Assembly (NCBI RefSeq): GCF_000403435.2
Contig: NZ_KE159711.1
Location: 174,880 to 238,879, forward strand
DNA: 64,000 nt
DNA from: Oscillibacter sp. 1-3
GTDB taxonomy: Bacteria > Bacillota > Clostridia > Oscillospirales > Oscillospiraceae
Reading direction: 5' to 3'
Shown: positions 40,716 through 50,122 of the stretch, piece by piece
Layout of the letters: each line of letters starts with the position of its first letter
Numbering within the stretch: position 1 is the stretch's first letter
Program-made: the position numbers and the translations under genes
The notes under the pieces: generated by a model
Told to the model about the DNA's origin: nothing
Database searches by the model: none
Seen by the model: only the letters and a program-made list of their open reading frames with translations

Positions 40716-41783
40716 ATGGAATTAAAACTCGGCGCCAATATCGCGGCGCTTCGGAAAGCAAAAGGCATGACCCAGGAACAGCTTGCAGCAGCTCTCGGCA
40801 TCTCGCCGCCGGCGGTCAGCAAGTGGGAGACAAACGCTTCTTACCCTGACATCACGCTACTCTGGCCTTTGGCACGGGCGCTGGATACCAACGTGGATAT
40901 GTTGCTGAACTACGAGAAAACACTGTCAAACAGTGAAGCGGAGCAGAAGATCAACGATATCCTAACGCTTGCCCGCACTAAGGACTGGCAAACAGCAGAG
41001 TCCATACTGCAAAACCTGCTGCATCAGTACCCTGCCAGTATTCCGTTAAAATACCATGGCGCTGGAGTTTATGCTGCCTTTCAGGCTGTCTGCCCTGACG
41101 CCAGTATGGAGGAACGGGGCGCCTGGAATCAGCGGCGGAAAGAATTGCTCCAAGCTGTCCATGCCAGCGGTTCCACGGAATTTTGGCAGTCTGCCGCGAT
41201 AGCTTTGGCTGTCATGGCGCTTACGGAGGACGATTTGGACAAGGCTGAAAAGCTCCTGTTGGAGCTGCCCAGGCTGTCAGGTGATCCAACAATCATCTGG
41301 ATGGAATTACACCTGCGCCGCGGCGAGCGGGATCAGGCGGTCGCAACGCTCCAAAAGCGGCTGCTGCATCTAACACAGCAAATGCAGACCTGCATGGTCT
41401 GCCTCTTGGACGAGAAACTGGGGTTCCCGCTTGAGACATCCATGGAGATCAACAGGGTGATCCAGCAGTTTGAGTCCCTGTTCTTTCACCGTACCCAACT
41501 GAGCGGCATCATGCAGGTTGAATTATTCCGCCGTTATGGGCAGACACGGCAGATGATCGAAAGTCTCTGCGACTATCTGGATGGACTCAACGAGTCTTCA
41601 CCGCCGCCCAACGAGATACTATTTCCATCAACATCCGCACAAACTGCGCATCAGGAAACCAATAAGCAACTGCGTCAAATTATTTATCTGGCAATCCAAC
41701 AAGCGCGTCAGAACAATGAACACCTCAGCGATCCAAGGTTATGTGCGGCAATGGAGAAACTGAAAGACAATTTTCAAGGATAA
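40716..41783 (+). CDS. XRE-family regulator with a C-terminal helical-repeat domain
   Basis: The 355-residue protein has an N-terminal HTH_3 (LGANIAALRKAKGMTQEQLA, then AALGISPPAVSKWETNASYP, then LWPLARALDTNVDMLL). About 270 residues of helical, TPR-like sequence follow (AESILQNLLHQYPASIPL; DKAEKLLLELPRLSG; GERDQAVATLQKRLL). Such proteins are often peptide- or ligand-responsive regulators. It is divergent from the UvrA2 gene and is followed by a small membrane gene and an ABC-2 system in the same direction, so these may be its targets. GGGAGGAG precedes the ATG. Confidence 0.85.
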   Translation: MELKLGANIAALRKAKGMTQEQLAAALGISPPAVSKWETNASYPDITLLWPLARALDTNVDMLLNYEKTLSNSEAEQKINDILTLARTKDWQTAESILQNLLHQYPASIPLKYHGAGVYAAFQAVCPDASMEERGAWNQRRKELLQAVHASGSTEFWQSAAIALAVMALTEDDLDKAEKLLLELPRLSGDPTIIWMELHLRRGERDQAVATLQKRLLHLTQQMQTCMVCLLDEKLGFPLETSMEINRVIQQFESLFFHRTQLSGIMQVELFRRYGQTRQMIESLCDYLDGLNESSPPPNEILFPSTSAQTAHQETNKQLRQIIYLAIQQARQNNEHLSDPRLCAAMEKLKDNFQG

Positions 41784-41849
41784 AATCAAAAAACTCTTGA
41801 CCTTCCACAAACCGGAAGGTGTACGATTCACATATGGAGGTAACCTATT

Positions 41850-42134
41850 ATGAATAAGAAACGCTTTTGGCCGTTCCTTCTTCTCATTCCCTTGGCCATC
41901 GCTGTCATCGCAGGCTGGTTCCTGCTTCCGGATGCGCTGGTCATGCAGGTCAGTATGAGCGGACAGCCAAGCAAATCTATGCCCAAAGTCCTTGGGCTGC
42001 TCATTCCCATGGCCGCCGGTATGATAGGCGCTGCATATGCCTCCAGTGAGAGGGAGGAAAGAAGGCCGCGGGGCTTTATCATCCTTGCCCTGGTCGTTGT
42101 CATCTTGGTCGTCACCTTTGTTTTCAATCTCTGA
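41850..42134 (+). CDS. Small membrane protein, DUF1648-like
   Basis: The 94-residue protein has three hydrophobic helices (about 7-25, 46-64 and 74-93). The first loop, LPDALVMQVSMSGQPSKSMP, recalls the DUF1648/SdpI N-terminal segment (LPDxVPxHWxxxGxPD). SdpI-type proteins give immunity to or sense membrane toxins. It lies 66 bases after the XRE gene with GGAGGTAACC before the start, probably in the same transcript. It may be a truncated SdpI relative. Confidence 0.6.
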   Translation: MNKKRFWPFLLLIPLAIAVIAGWFLLPDALVMQVSMSGQPSKSMPKVLGLLIPMAAGMIGAAYASSEREERRPRGFIILALVVVILVVTFVFNL

Positions 42135-42313
42135 GCGTAAAAATCATCGGCCCTGCACAATAGATGGATTGCACCTGATTTCGCACAGCGTGAAAAAGAC
42201 AAATTTATATCTTATTTTGATGTGGTTCATATCTCTGGCATATAGACTACCTCATATGCGCTTTTCCGCAAATTCCCTATCATCCTACTTAACTAGTTGA
42301 AAGGAGACTATCC

Positions 42314-43027
42314 ATGCTTCGCATTGACCACTATTCCAAAACTTACCCCGGCGGCAAGAGAGCCGTAGATGACCTGACCCTCCATGTCCGGCCCGGTGAG
42401 ATCTACGGCTTCATTGGCCACAACGGAGCTGGCAAGACCACTACCCTGCGGGCGGTGGCGGGGGTGATGGACTTCACCGAAGGGACCATTACCATCGACG
42501 GCCATGATATCAAGCGGGAACCGGTGGCGGCCAAGCAGGTCACCGCTTTCCTGCCCGACAACCCGGACCTTTACGAGTTTATGAAGGGCATTGACTACCT
42601 CAACTTCATCGCCGACCTATATGACATCCCAGCAGACCAGCGGACCGCCGACATTGGCAAGTACGCTGATGCCTTTGAGCTGACAGGGAATTTAGGCTCT
42701 CCCATCGGCAGCTACTCCCACGGAATGCGGCAGAAGCTGGCCCTGATCTCAGCCTTCATCCGCCGTCCCAGGCTGCTGATTCTGGACGAACCCTTTGTGG
42801 GCCTGGACCCCGCCGCCGCCCATCTGATGAAAGGCTATCTGGCGGATCTGTGCCAGGGAGGCTCGGCGGTGTTTTTCTCCACCCATGTGCTGGAGGTGGC
42901 GGAGAAGCTGTGCCACAAAATCGCCATCATCAAACACGGGCGGCTGGTAAAATCCGGTCCTACGGCGGAACTGGTGGGCGATTCCTCCCTGGAGGACGTG
43001 TTCCTGGAGCTGGAGGGAGAAAAATGA
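42314..43027 (+). CDS. ABC transporter ATP-binding protein (ABC-2 type)
   Basis: The 237-residue ATPase has Walker A GHNGAGKTT, Q-loop, the degenerate signature SYSHGMRQKLALISAF, Walker B LLILDEPFVGLDP and H-loop FFSTHVLEVAE. It belongs to the CcmA/NatA class that works with ABC-2 permeases. GAAAGGAGAC precedes the ATG. Its stop overlaps the permease start by 4 bases (ATGA). Substrate is unknown. Confidence 0.92.
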   Translation: MLRIDHYSKTYPGGKRAVDDLTLHVRPGEIYGFIGHNGAGKTTTLRAVAGVMDFTEGTITIDGHDIKREPVAAKQVTAFLPDNPDLYEFMKGIDYLNFIADLYDIPADQRTADIGKYADAFELTGNLGSPIGSYSHGMRQKLALISAFIRRPRLLILDEPFVGLDPAAAHLMKGYLADLCQGGSAVFFSTHVLEVAEKLCHKIAIIKHGRLVKSGPTAELVGDSSLEDVFLELEGEK

Positions 43028-44610
43028 AGAAGTTTCTCACTTTGCTGAAGGTGAGCATCCAGTCTATGCTGCTCTCCTCCACCAATTCCCGGGGCCGCAG
43101 CCGGAAAAAGGCAGCCACCGGCCTGGGCGCTGTCGTGGTCATTGCCGGCCTGGGCCTCTACCTCTCCGGTTTTTACAGCTACATGCTGATGCAGGCGCTG
43201 GCCCCCTCGCATATGGAGATATTGGTGTTCATCTTTATGGGCATGGCCGCCCTGGTGGGCGGGCTGCTGTTCACCACCTTCGCCGTCAAGGGCGTTGTGT
43301 TTGGCGGGAAGGACAACGACCTGCTGCTGAGTATGCCGGTATCCTCCACCCTGCTGATGGCCAGCCGGGTGACGGCCATCTACCTGGAAAACCTGCTGTT
43401 CTCAGCCTTTGTGCTGCTCCCCGCCGGGGTGGTCTGCACGATGCTGACCCAGAGCGGCGTGGGGCACAGCCTTCTCTTTTGGGTGCGGCTTGTCATCGCG
43501 GCCCTGACCCTGCCCCTGCTGGATACGGCGCTGTCGGTCCTGCTGGGGGCGCTGGTGGCCTTTCTGTCCGCCAGGGTATCCAAGGGAGCGCTGGGACAGA
43601 ACATTGTGATGGGTCTGTTTCTGGTGGCGGTGTTCTATCTCTCCTTCAACCTCAACGGGATGCTCGGCAGCCTCGCCGCCAACCCTGCCGGGGTAAAAGA
43701 CGCCCTCTCCTGGGCCGCGCCCCTGCTGTGGATGGGCGAGGGCATCATGGGGGACTGGGGACTGCTGCTGGCCTTTGCCGCCTGCTGTGTCATTCCCTTT
43801 GCCCTTGTGGTGTTCGGCCTGGGCCGGGTCTACCGGCAGGCAGTCACAGCCTTCGCCGCCCGATCTGCCCAGAGCAACTATAAGCTCTCCGCCCAATCCG
43901 CCTCCAGTCAAAAGAAGGCCCTTTTGCGGAAGGAGGCCCAGCGGTTTTTTGGAACGCCCATGTACTTCTGGAATGCCGGCCTTGGCCTGATTATGCTGCT
44001 GGCCGCCGGAGCGGCATCCCTGGTGATGCGGGAAAAGCTGCTTGCCTTTGTTGGTATGGAAGATTTCCCCCTGCTGCCCATGGCGGCGGCTGTGATCTGC
44101 TTCTGCCTGTGTACCTGTCCCATCGCCGCCCCCTCCGTCAGTCTGGAGGGGAAATACCTCTGGATTCTGCGGGAGGCTCCCATGCCGGGCAGTACGCTGC
44201 TGTGGGTCAAGGCAGGGTTCCAGCTGCTGCTCACCCTCCCCTGTACCGTAATTGCCGGGGCCTGCATCTCCATCGCGCTGGGGTTCCAGCTGTGGCAGGG
44301 GGCAGCGCTTCTGATCACGGCCCTGCTCTTCGCGGTAGGCCACGCCATGTTTGGGATGCTGATGGGCCTGACCTTCCCCAAGCTGGACGCGGTCAACGAA
44401 ACCGTGGTCATCAAGCAGTCTCTGGCTGTCACCCTGGCCATGTTCGTCCCCATGGCGGCGCTGGCCGCGGCGGGCGGGCTGTACTGGCTAGGCAGTCAGA
44501 CGGCGGGCTGGGCCGCGTTGGCCCTCCCGATCCTGCTGTTCGCCCTGCTGACGGCGGTGTGTGCCGCTGTCCTCTCCAAGCGCGGCCCGGTCATGCTCCA
44601 GGCACTGTAA
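43024..44610 (+). CDS. ABC-2-type multi-pass permease
   Basis: The 528-residue protein has about 12-14 hydrophobic helices, including GLGAVVVIAGLGLYLSGFYS near the start. It pairs with the ATPase before it, whose gene overlaps by 4 bases. The overall plan (two halves with a cytoplasmic loop near 290-320, AARSAQSNYKLSAQSASSQK) is that of large putative ABC exporter permeases of Clostridia. Substrate is not readable. A strong terminator follows. Confidence 0.85.
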   Translation: MKKFLTLLKVSIQSMLLSSTNSRGRSRKKAATGLGAVVVIAGLGLYLSGFYSYMLMQALAPSHMEILVFIFMGMAALVGGLLFTTFAVKGVVFGGKDNDLLLSMPVSSTLLMASRVTAIYLENLLFSAFVLLPAGVVCTMLTQSGVGHSLLFWVRLVIAALTLPLLDTALSVLLGALVAFLSARVSKGALGQNIVMGLFLVAVFYLSFNLNGMLGSLAANPAGVKDALSWAAPLLWMGEGIMGDWGLLLAFAACCVIPFALVVFGLGRVYRQAVTAFAARSAQSNYKLSAQSASSQKKALLRKEAQRFFGTPMYFWNAGLGLIMLLAAGAASLVMREKLLAFVGMEDFPLLPMAAAVICFCLCTCPIAAPSVSLEGKYLWILREAPMPGSTLLWVKAGFQLLLTLPCTVIAGACISIALGFQLWQGAALLITALLFAVGHAMFGMLMGLTFPKLDAVNETVVIKQSLAVTLAMFVPMAALAAAGGLYWLGSQTAGWAALALPILLFALLTAVCAAVLSKRGPVMLQAL

Positions 44611-44615
44611 AAGCA

Positions 44616-44649
44616 AGCCCCGGCGTTCACAGAATGGAACGCCGGGGCT
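44616..44649 (+). terminator. Terminator of the ABC-2 operon
   Basis: AGCCCCGGCGTTC pairs with GAACGCCGGGGCT (13 bp, 8-base loop), followed by ATTATTATT. Confidence 0.75.
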
Positions 44650-44668
44650 ATTATTATGCGATCCACTT

Positions 44669-44876
44669 CTACTCTACTGCCTCAATGGAGTCCACAATAC
44701 TGAGCTTTGCAATCTTCCGAAGGGGGACAGCCGTGGCCAGCAGGCAGGCCGCAAGGGACAACACAACCGCCTCCGCCATAGGAATCAGCGGCGGGAAAAC
44801 CAGCCGCAGTTCGTCCGTCGCCGCGGCTTCCACCAGTATGGCACATCCATAGCCTGCAGCATTGACGCAATGAGTA
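44669..44876 (-). pseudogene. C-terminal fragment of an FtsX-like permease
   Basis: On the minus strand an open frame reads LVFPPLIPMAEAVVLSLAAC, then LLATAVPLRKIAKLSIVDSI, then EAVE and stop. It matches the end of FtsX-type permeases (last helix plus a short basic and I-V-D-x-I tail). Compare the ends of the two intact permeases: MTIVDTICAQ and MAVTETINEL. There is no start and no upstream half. It is the remnant of a further such transporter, left downstream of the YdcF gene. Confidence 0.65.
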
Positions 44877-44900
44877 AGGCTCTTTCTTTCACCCCCGATT

Positions 44901-45914
44901 TCATGTCGCTATTGCGGCTATCACGATAATCACTGCAGCCGCAAAAATATGCCGTTTCCACGTCAAACGCAGATATCCTGCAAATTCACGTATCAAAGCG
45001 TTCAATGTGAAGTACCATTTTGTCTTTGCCCCAAACCCCACGCATTTCAGTCCCTGCTGTTTTGCCAGGAGCAGCGCCCGGAACACATGATACGATGTTG
45101 TTACGACTACGACCTTGGGCCGGTCTTTTTCCATTAGCCTGCTCGAAAACAGCAAATTTTCCTCGGTTGATCTTGATCTGCTTTCGATGATGACCTTCTC
45201 TATACCCACTCCCTTTTCTTCCGCATACCTCGCCATAGCCTCACCCTCGGCAATGTCCTCGCCCGGGCCCTGTCCGCCGGACATAATCAGTACCGCGCCA
45301 GGATTGCTGTGCAGCAATTCAATTCCTCTTTCAATTCGGGCGGCAAGCAGCGGCGTGACCCTGGTGCCGACCACTCCGGAACCCAGGACAACAATATAGT
45401 CCGCTCCCCGACGTTTTTTCCAATGGAGCAGATTCAATGCCGCGGAGAGCAAATAAATGGCCATCAGGGACAGCATATAAGCGGCGAAGAGACTGATGAA
45501 CAGATAGAGCTTGGTGCCAAGCCGTCCCTTCTCCAGACCGCCGGCCATAGGCCAGACGGCCAGATAGAGGTACAGCAAAACAGAAAACAGCATAGTCAAC
45601 AAATTGGACGGCCTCAGGCCCTCATGCCGGATTACCTTGATTCCCTCAACAAAAAGTGTGACTATTAAAATAACCGGAAACATGAGAACACAGCCTGCCG
45701 TCAGTACCAGCAGGGCCACCAGAATATTCATCCAAAGTTCGTGTTCCGCCAACCAGTTTGCGTACTCCGACAGGAGAAAAAACATCATAACTGCCGAACA
45801 GAGCAGCATTCCCAGCAGCGAAATGCCGCTCCACAATGTCCTTGGGTCATGTATCATAATCCAGGCAAAAACGCAGATTGAAATGCTCAGCAGAAAAAAT
45901 GCGATTTGCAGCAT
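44901..45914 (-). CDS. YdcF/SanA-family (DUF218) membrane protein
   Basis: The 337-residue protein has about five N-terminal membrane helices (to about residue 165) and a DUF218 domain. The domain reads YIVVLGSGVVGTRVTPLLAA, RIERGIELLHSNPGAVLIMS, GGQGPGEDIAEGEAMARY, ESRSRSTEENLLFSSRL and VVVVTTSYHVFRALLLAK. DUF218 proteins (YdcF, SanA, ElyC) act in envelope integrity and bind nucleotide-like ligands. It is 134 bases downstream of the module 2 permease on the same strand and may be its last gene. AAAGGAGTGAG precedes the start. Confidence 0.88.
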   Translation of the reverse strand: MLQIAFFLLSISICVFAWIMIHDPRTLWSGISLLGMLLCSAVMMFFLLSEYANWLAEHELWMNILVALLVLTAGCVLMFPVILIVTLFVEGIKVIRHEGLRPSNLLTMLFSVLLYLYLAVWPMAGGLEKGRLGTKLYLFISLFAAYMLSLMAIYLLSAALNLLHWKKRRGADYIVVLGSGVVGTRVTPLLAARIERGIELLHSNPGAVLIMSGGQGPGEDIAEGEAMARYAEEKGVGIEKVIIESRSRSTEENLLFSSRLMEKDRPKVVVVTTSYHVFRALLLAKQQGLKCVGFGAKTKWYFTLNALIREFAGYLRLTWKRHIFAAAVIIVIAAIAT

Positions 45915-46048
45915 AGCGGCGTTCTCACTCCTTTTGTCACATCTCTGGCCCTATGAGGCTTTTTGCGCAACCCACAGGGACAGCAAAACCGTGCTGTACG
46001 GCGGCTTGGTTACACCGCCGCACAGCCGGTATTTTTCAAAGTCGGTGG

Positions 46049-48436
46049 TTATAGCTCGTTGATGGTCTCCGTCACCGCCATATTCCGCATCCGCTTGGAC
46101 GGGGCGTGAACTGCGGCCAGAGTGGCCAAAAGTACAAACAGCAAAATAATCAGAATAGATGATACGGGCAGCGTCCAGGTATAATAGGGGAAGTGGACGG
46201 TCACCAGCTTGCCATACAGCAGCCTGCTCAGCGGCAGCCCCACTCCGCAGCCTATGGCACATCCAGCCAGGGCGTAGGTAGCCGCCTCGGCGGCAATCAT
46301 CCTGGTAAGCTGCCCGCCGTCCATTCCAACAGCCCGCATAGCCCCGTACTGCCTGGTTCTGGCGGATACGCTCATGGAAATGCTGTTGATGATGTTCAGC
46401 ACCGTAATCAGGGCAATGATTGCCAGGAAGCCATAGATGAACAGGCTGAACGCAAAAAATGTGCTCCGGTCCGCCTCCTCCCGACGGTCCAGAAACTCAT
46501 ACCGTCCCCGCACCAGATCATGAATAGCCTCCGCGTCTTCATCCGTTGCGTTCGGTACCATCTGGATACTGGCAATGCTGTATCGTTCCTCGCCGGTAAG
46601 CCGGATGAAGGTTTCGTTGGAGCAAATCAGGATTACATCGCCATCCGTTCGCCCGCTGTTGGAAAAAGGATTGTAGGTCATCATTCCGGCGATCTCCACT
46701 GTACTGCCGCCCAGCGTCACCGTATCTCCCACATCCAGCGGAACGTCCTTGTCCCAGATACACAGGACATAGCCCTGATCTCCGTAGACCTTCTTCAGGT
46801 CACCGCCGCTGCGGAGGTCCCCGTCTCCCGGCACCCAGTCCAGCTGGATATCATCATAGGAGAGAATGTCCACAGTGTCCCGGTCCACTTCCACGCTGAA
46901 CTCCGCCGGGATAGCGGCAGCAAGCCGCCGCCCGAAGACATTTTTGACGCCGGGCATTTCCCGCATCTGCTGCATCAAGTCAGGAGCAATCAGTTCCCCG
47001 TTTTCCAAGAGGTTAATGTCAATATCCGAACCGTAAGACTTTGTGGGCAGCATAATACCCAGCAAATCCACCAGAACGGAGAAACTGAGAAACAGAATAA
47101 TGCTCAGGGCGAAGGACCCCGCCATCAGGAGCAGGCTTTTTTTCGATGACGCCGCATGGGAGACGCCCAATGCGGTTTCAATCTTCAGCAGACGGGTGTT
47201 GGCCCGCTGCGGTCTCTGCATTCCTGCATCCGCATTGCCGGACACCGCCGCCACAGGGGAGACCTTTGCGGCCTTTTTTGCCGGGGCCCGGGCCGCGAGG
47301 AGCACCGTCAGAATTCCCACCACAGCCCCACTGACCATTCCAATCGGGCTTATGCCGAAAACTGCCATTCTCGCAAATTCACCGCCTACAAAGCGGTGCA
47401 TGAACGCGAGCACAAGCCAGGTCGCCGCTGTCCCCAGAATGATTCCGGCCGGGATCGCGGTTTTGCACCAGTTCAGCGCCTCCAGTTCCACAAAATGGAT
47501 CACCTGCTTTTTGCTCATGCCAATACAACGCATCATACCGAAAAACTGCGTCCGTTGGGCAATCGCGCTGTTCAGACTGCCGGAGATCATCAGCACTCCC
47601 GCCAGCAGGACCAACAGGCAAAACACAATCACCAGCGGGTATACATTTTTTGCCATACGGTTTTCACTGGCCCCCACAGCCGCCAGAAGAATCATGTGTT
47701 CATTGACCTTGGCCTCCGGGAACTGCTCTTTGATTTCGGATAGGGTGCGTCTCGCGTTGGCCCTTTCGCTGAACTGTATATAGTAGGCGGGGTTTCCCGC
47801 ATCTTCATTGGCGGCGAGGATTTCCCGGAAGGTCTCAATCTGAAGAAATGCGCCCACCTGTTCCCCCTTCACCGGCAGCGCGGTGCTTTCGCCAACACCG
47901 CTGTCTGTAGCATAGCGGCTGTTCCCGCTGCGAAAGCCGGTAATCAGGAGGTCATAGCTTCCGGCGGGAGTATCCAGGGACACACGGTCTCCCACATCAA
48001 CGCCCAGCATCGTCTTGGCGTTGGGCGTGAGAATGACTTCGCCCTCATCCAAGCTGGCGCCCTCCGGAAAATAGGTCATAATTTCGGTCCGAAACGGGTC
48101 CTCCACGCCGCCCAGCGCCGTTTGGATACCGCCAATGGTATAGCTGCGATCTTGGTCGAAATTCACCATATCAAACCAGGATGAGGCGGACACATCGGGC
48201 CGCCGGGCAATGGACGCCGCATCTTCCTCCGATATATTTTCCAGGTTGATGTGCCAGTTTCCGCCCGCTTCTTTGACATTGGCGGTCTCAGACTGAATGA
48301 AAATATCCGCCATGCTGAAAATGCCCGTCACCAGAAATACGGCGAAAATAATGCACAGCAGGGTCATACGGTTCTGCCGCCGCCGTACCTTGGCGGAGAT
48401 GGGGATTAAACTGAGATAGCTTCTCATGCCCGGCAC
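46049..48436 (-). CDS. FtsX-like ABC permease of module 2
   Basis: The 795-residue permease has an N-terminal helix (about 22-46) and an outer domain to about 250. It has FtsX domain 1 (VFCLLVLLAGVLMISGSLNS), a mid-protein helix near 430 (LLLMAGSFALSIILFLSFSV), a second outer region and a final FtsX domain (GFLAIIALITVLNIINSISM). It overlaps the ATPase gene by 13 bases. It is clearly homologous to the module 1 permease along its whole length but diverged. It probably protects against, or exports, membrane-active peptides. Confidence 0.9.
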   Translation of the reverse strand: MPGMRSYLSLIPISAKVRRRQNRMTLLCIIFAVFLVTGIFSMADIFIQSETANVKEAGGNWHINLENISEEDAASIARRPDVSASSWFDMVNFDQDRSYTIGGIQTALGGVEDPFRTEIMTYFPEGASLDEGEVILTPNAKTMLGVDVGDRVSLDTPAGSYDLLITGFRSGNSRYATDSGVGESTALPVKGEQVGAFLQIETFREILAANEDAGNPAYYIQFSERANARRTLSEIKEQFPEAKVNEHMILLAAVGASENRMAKNVYPLVIVFCLLVLLAGVLMISGSLNSAIAQRTQFFGMMRCIGMSKKQVIHFVELEALNWCKTAIPAGIILGTAATWLVLAFMHRFVGGEFARMAVFGISPIGMVSGAVVGILTVLLAARAPAKKAAKVSPVAAVSGNADAGMQRPQRANTRLLKIETALGVSHAASSKKSLLLMAGSFALSIILFLSFSVLVDLLGIMLPTKSYGSDIDINLLENGELIAPDLMQQMREMPGVKNVFGRRLAAAIPAEFSVEVDRDTVDILSYDDIQLDWVPGDGDLRSGGDLKKVYGDQGYVLCIWDKDVPLDVGDTVTLGGSTVEIAGMMTYNPFSNSGRTDGDVILICSNETFIRLTGEERYSIASIQMVPNATDEDAEAIHDLVRGRYEFLDRREEADRSTFFAFSLFIYGFLAIIALITVLNIINSISMSVSARTRQYGAMRAVGMDGGQLTRMIAAEAATYALAGCAIGCGVGLPLSRLLYGKLVTVHFPYYTWTLPVSSILIILLFVLLATLAAVHAPSKRMRNMAVTETINEL

Positions 48437-49107
48437 CCCCCGAGGTCTGTCAGCACACCGTCCGATACCTGAAAGACCCGGTCCGCCGTGTGGGCGATGG
48501 CGGGGTTATGGGTAATCATGATGACGGTCTGCTCATACTTCCGGGCGGTTTCCTTCAGCAGAGCCAGGACCTCGCTGCTGTTCTGGGAGTCCAGATTACC
48601 GGTGGGCTCGTCGGCTAAGACCAGAGAGGGCCTGGTCATCAGCGCCCGCCCGATGGCCACCCGCTGCTGCTGTCCGCCGGAGAGCTGGCTGGGCAGATGC
48701 CCCCGCCGCTGTTCCAGACCCAAGACGTTCAGCAGCTCGTCCAGGTACCGCTTGTTGGGCCGCTGACGGTCCAGCAGCAGGGGAAAAATCATATTCTGCT
48801 CCACAGACAGCTCCGGGATCAGGTTAAACGCCTGGAAAATAAAGCCGATATTCCGGCGACGGAAGATGGTCAGCGCCTTTTCCTTCATGGCGAAGGTGTC
48901 CTTTTCGTTGATATAGACCCTCCCAGAGGTGGGGGTGTCCAGTGCTCCAATCATATTCAGCAGTGTACTTTTACCGGAGCCGGATTCCCCAACGATGGCT
49001 ACAAATTCCCCTTTGGGAACGGAGAAGCTGACGTCCTTCAAGGCGTGTACCGCTGTTTCGCCGCTGCCATACGTTTTGCAGATGTGTTCTACTCGTAACA
49101 AGTCCAT
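48424..49107 (-). CDS. ABC transporter ATP-binding protein of module 2
   Basis: The roughly 227-residue ATPase has Walker [25 protein letters not shown], Walker [15 protein letters not shown] and MITHNPA. The start at 49107 is preferred because the ATG at 49116 lies 1 base after AGGAG. The protein is very close to the module 1 ATPase, for example [13 protein letters not shown] versus [13 protein letters not shown]. It lies 80 bases after the kinase gene, with direct repeats in between that may bind the cognate regulator. Confidence 0.93.
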   Translation of the reverse strand: MDLLRVEHICKTYGSGETAVHALKDVSFSVPKGEFVAIVGESGSGKSTLLNMIGALDTPTSGRVYINEKDTFAMKEKALTIFRRRNIGFIFQAFNLIPELSVEQNMIFPLLLDRQRPNKRYLDELLNVLGLEQRRGHLPSQLSGGQQQRVAIGRALMTRPSLVLADEPTGNLDSQNSSEVLALLKETARKYEQTVIMITHNPAIAHTADRVFQVSDGVLTDLGGCRA

Positions 49108-49168
49108 AAGTTTCATGCTCCTTTCGTCGTTGGACTGTACGAATACAGTAGCACACGAACCTTACTGT

Positions 49169-49186
49169 CAGATGAATTGCAGATGA
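49169..49186 (-). promoter_or_regulatory. Candidate response-regulator direct repeat of module 2
   Basis: CAGATGA occurs twice, 11 bases apart (49169-49175, 49180-49186), directly after the kinase stop and upstream of the ATPase gene. The place matches the operator proposed for module 1, but the sequence differs. Confidence 0.45.
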
Positions 49187-50122
49187 CTATTTTGTCATAA
49201 TCGGAAAATTGATCGTAAAGGCCGTTCCCTGTCCCAGTTTGCTGTGAACCTCAATACTACCCTGATGTGCTTCAACAATCGACTTCGCCAGGGGCAGGCC
49301 CAGACCGACTCCCTGCGTATCCTTGGAAAAGCGGCTGCGGTAAAAGCGCTTGAAGATATGATACAAATCCTCCGAGTGGATGCCGCTGCCTGTATCTTCC
49401 ACCGTGATCTGGGTCAAACAGGGAGACTGCTGCCACCGGACCAAAATACGGTCCCCTTGGGCCGTATGGTCCAAGGCGTTTTTGACCAGATTCCCGATCG
49501 CCTCTGCCAGCCAGGTCCGGTCACAGGAGAAGACCGTCTGCTCATCCCCCTCCAGTACAATTTCCTTTCCCTCCTGTTCCGCACGGAAGGAATACTGCCG
49601 CTTGATATGCTCCAACAGATCGAAAACATTCTCTGGCGACCGCTCCAGTGTGATGGCGCCCGCATCCAGCCGTGCCATTTTCAAAAGGCTCTGCACCAGC
49701 GATTCAATCCGGTCAAGCTCCTGCTCCGAGAGACTGGTAAACTCCCGGACTGTGGCGGCGTCCGCCGTTTCCTGCTGGAGAATCCCATTGTAAATATTCA
49801 GTGCGGCAATGGGGGTCTTGAGCTGGTGGGAGATGTCCGCAATCGTGCGGCGCAGAAATTCCTTGGCCCGCCGCTCACTGTCCGCATGGGCGTCCGCCAT
49901 GGTCACCAAGGAGTTTACCTCGTGGAACAGGCGGTACATGGCGCCTTCCTCGCTGCACTCAATGCCGCCCTTCCGCCGGTCCAGGATATACTCCGCGATC
50001 TGATGGGCAGCGTTCTCCATGCTCTGCTCCTGATGCCGCAGACGGCAGACGGCCATCCCTAACGCAGCTGCCATACCGCATAGGGCACAGGAAAGAAACA
50101 GCACCACCGGAAATAGATTCAT
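49187..50122 (-). CDS. Sensor histidine kinase of module 2, with almost no outer domain
   Basis: The 311-residue kinase has a single long hydrophobic N-terminal stretch (about 3-27), then directly a cytoplasmic linker. HisKA follows with DISHQLKTPIAAL (His99), and HATPase_c with NLVKNALDH, EDTGSGI and GVGLGLPLAKSIVE. With no sensory domain it probably takes its signal from the partner permease. The start at 50122 overlaps the regulator stop (ATGA). Confidence 0.88.
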   Translation of the reverse strand: MNLFPVVLFLSCALCGMAAALGMAVCRLRHQEQSMENAAHQIAEYILDRRKGGIECSEEGAMYRLFHEVNSLVTMADAHADSERRAKEFLRRTIADISHQLKTPIAALNIYNGILQQETADAATVREFTSLSEQELDRIESLVQSLLKMARLDAGAITLERSPENVFDLLEHIKRQYSFRAEQEGKEIVLEGDEQTVFSCDRTWLAEAIGNLVKNALDHTAQGDRILVRWQQSPCLTQITVEDTGSGIHSEDLYHIFKRFYRSRFSKDTQGVGLGLPLAKSIVEAHQGSIEVHSKLGQGTAFTINFPIMTK

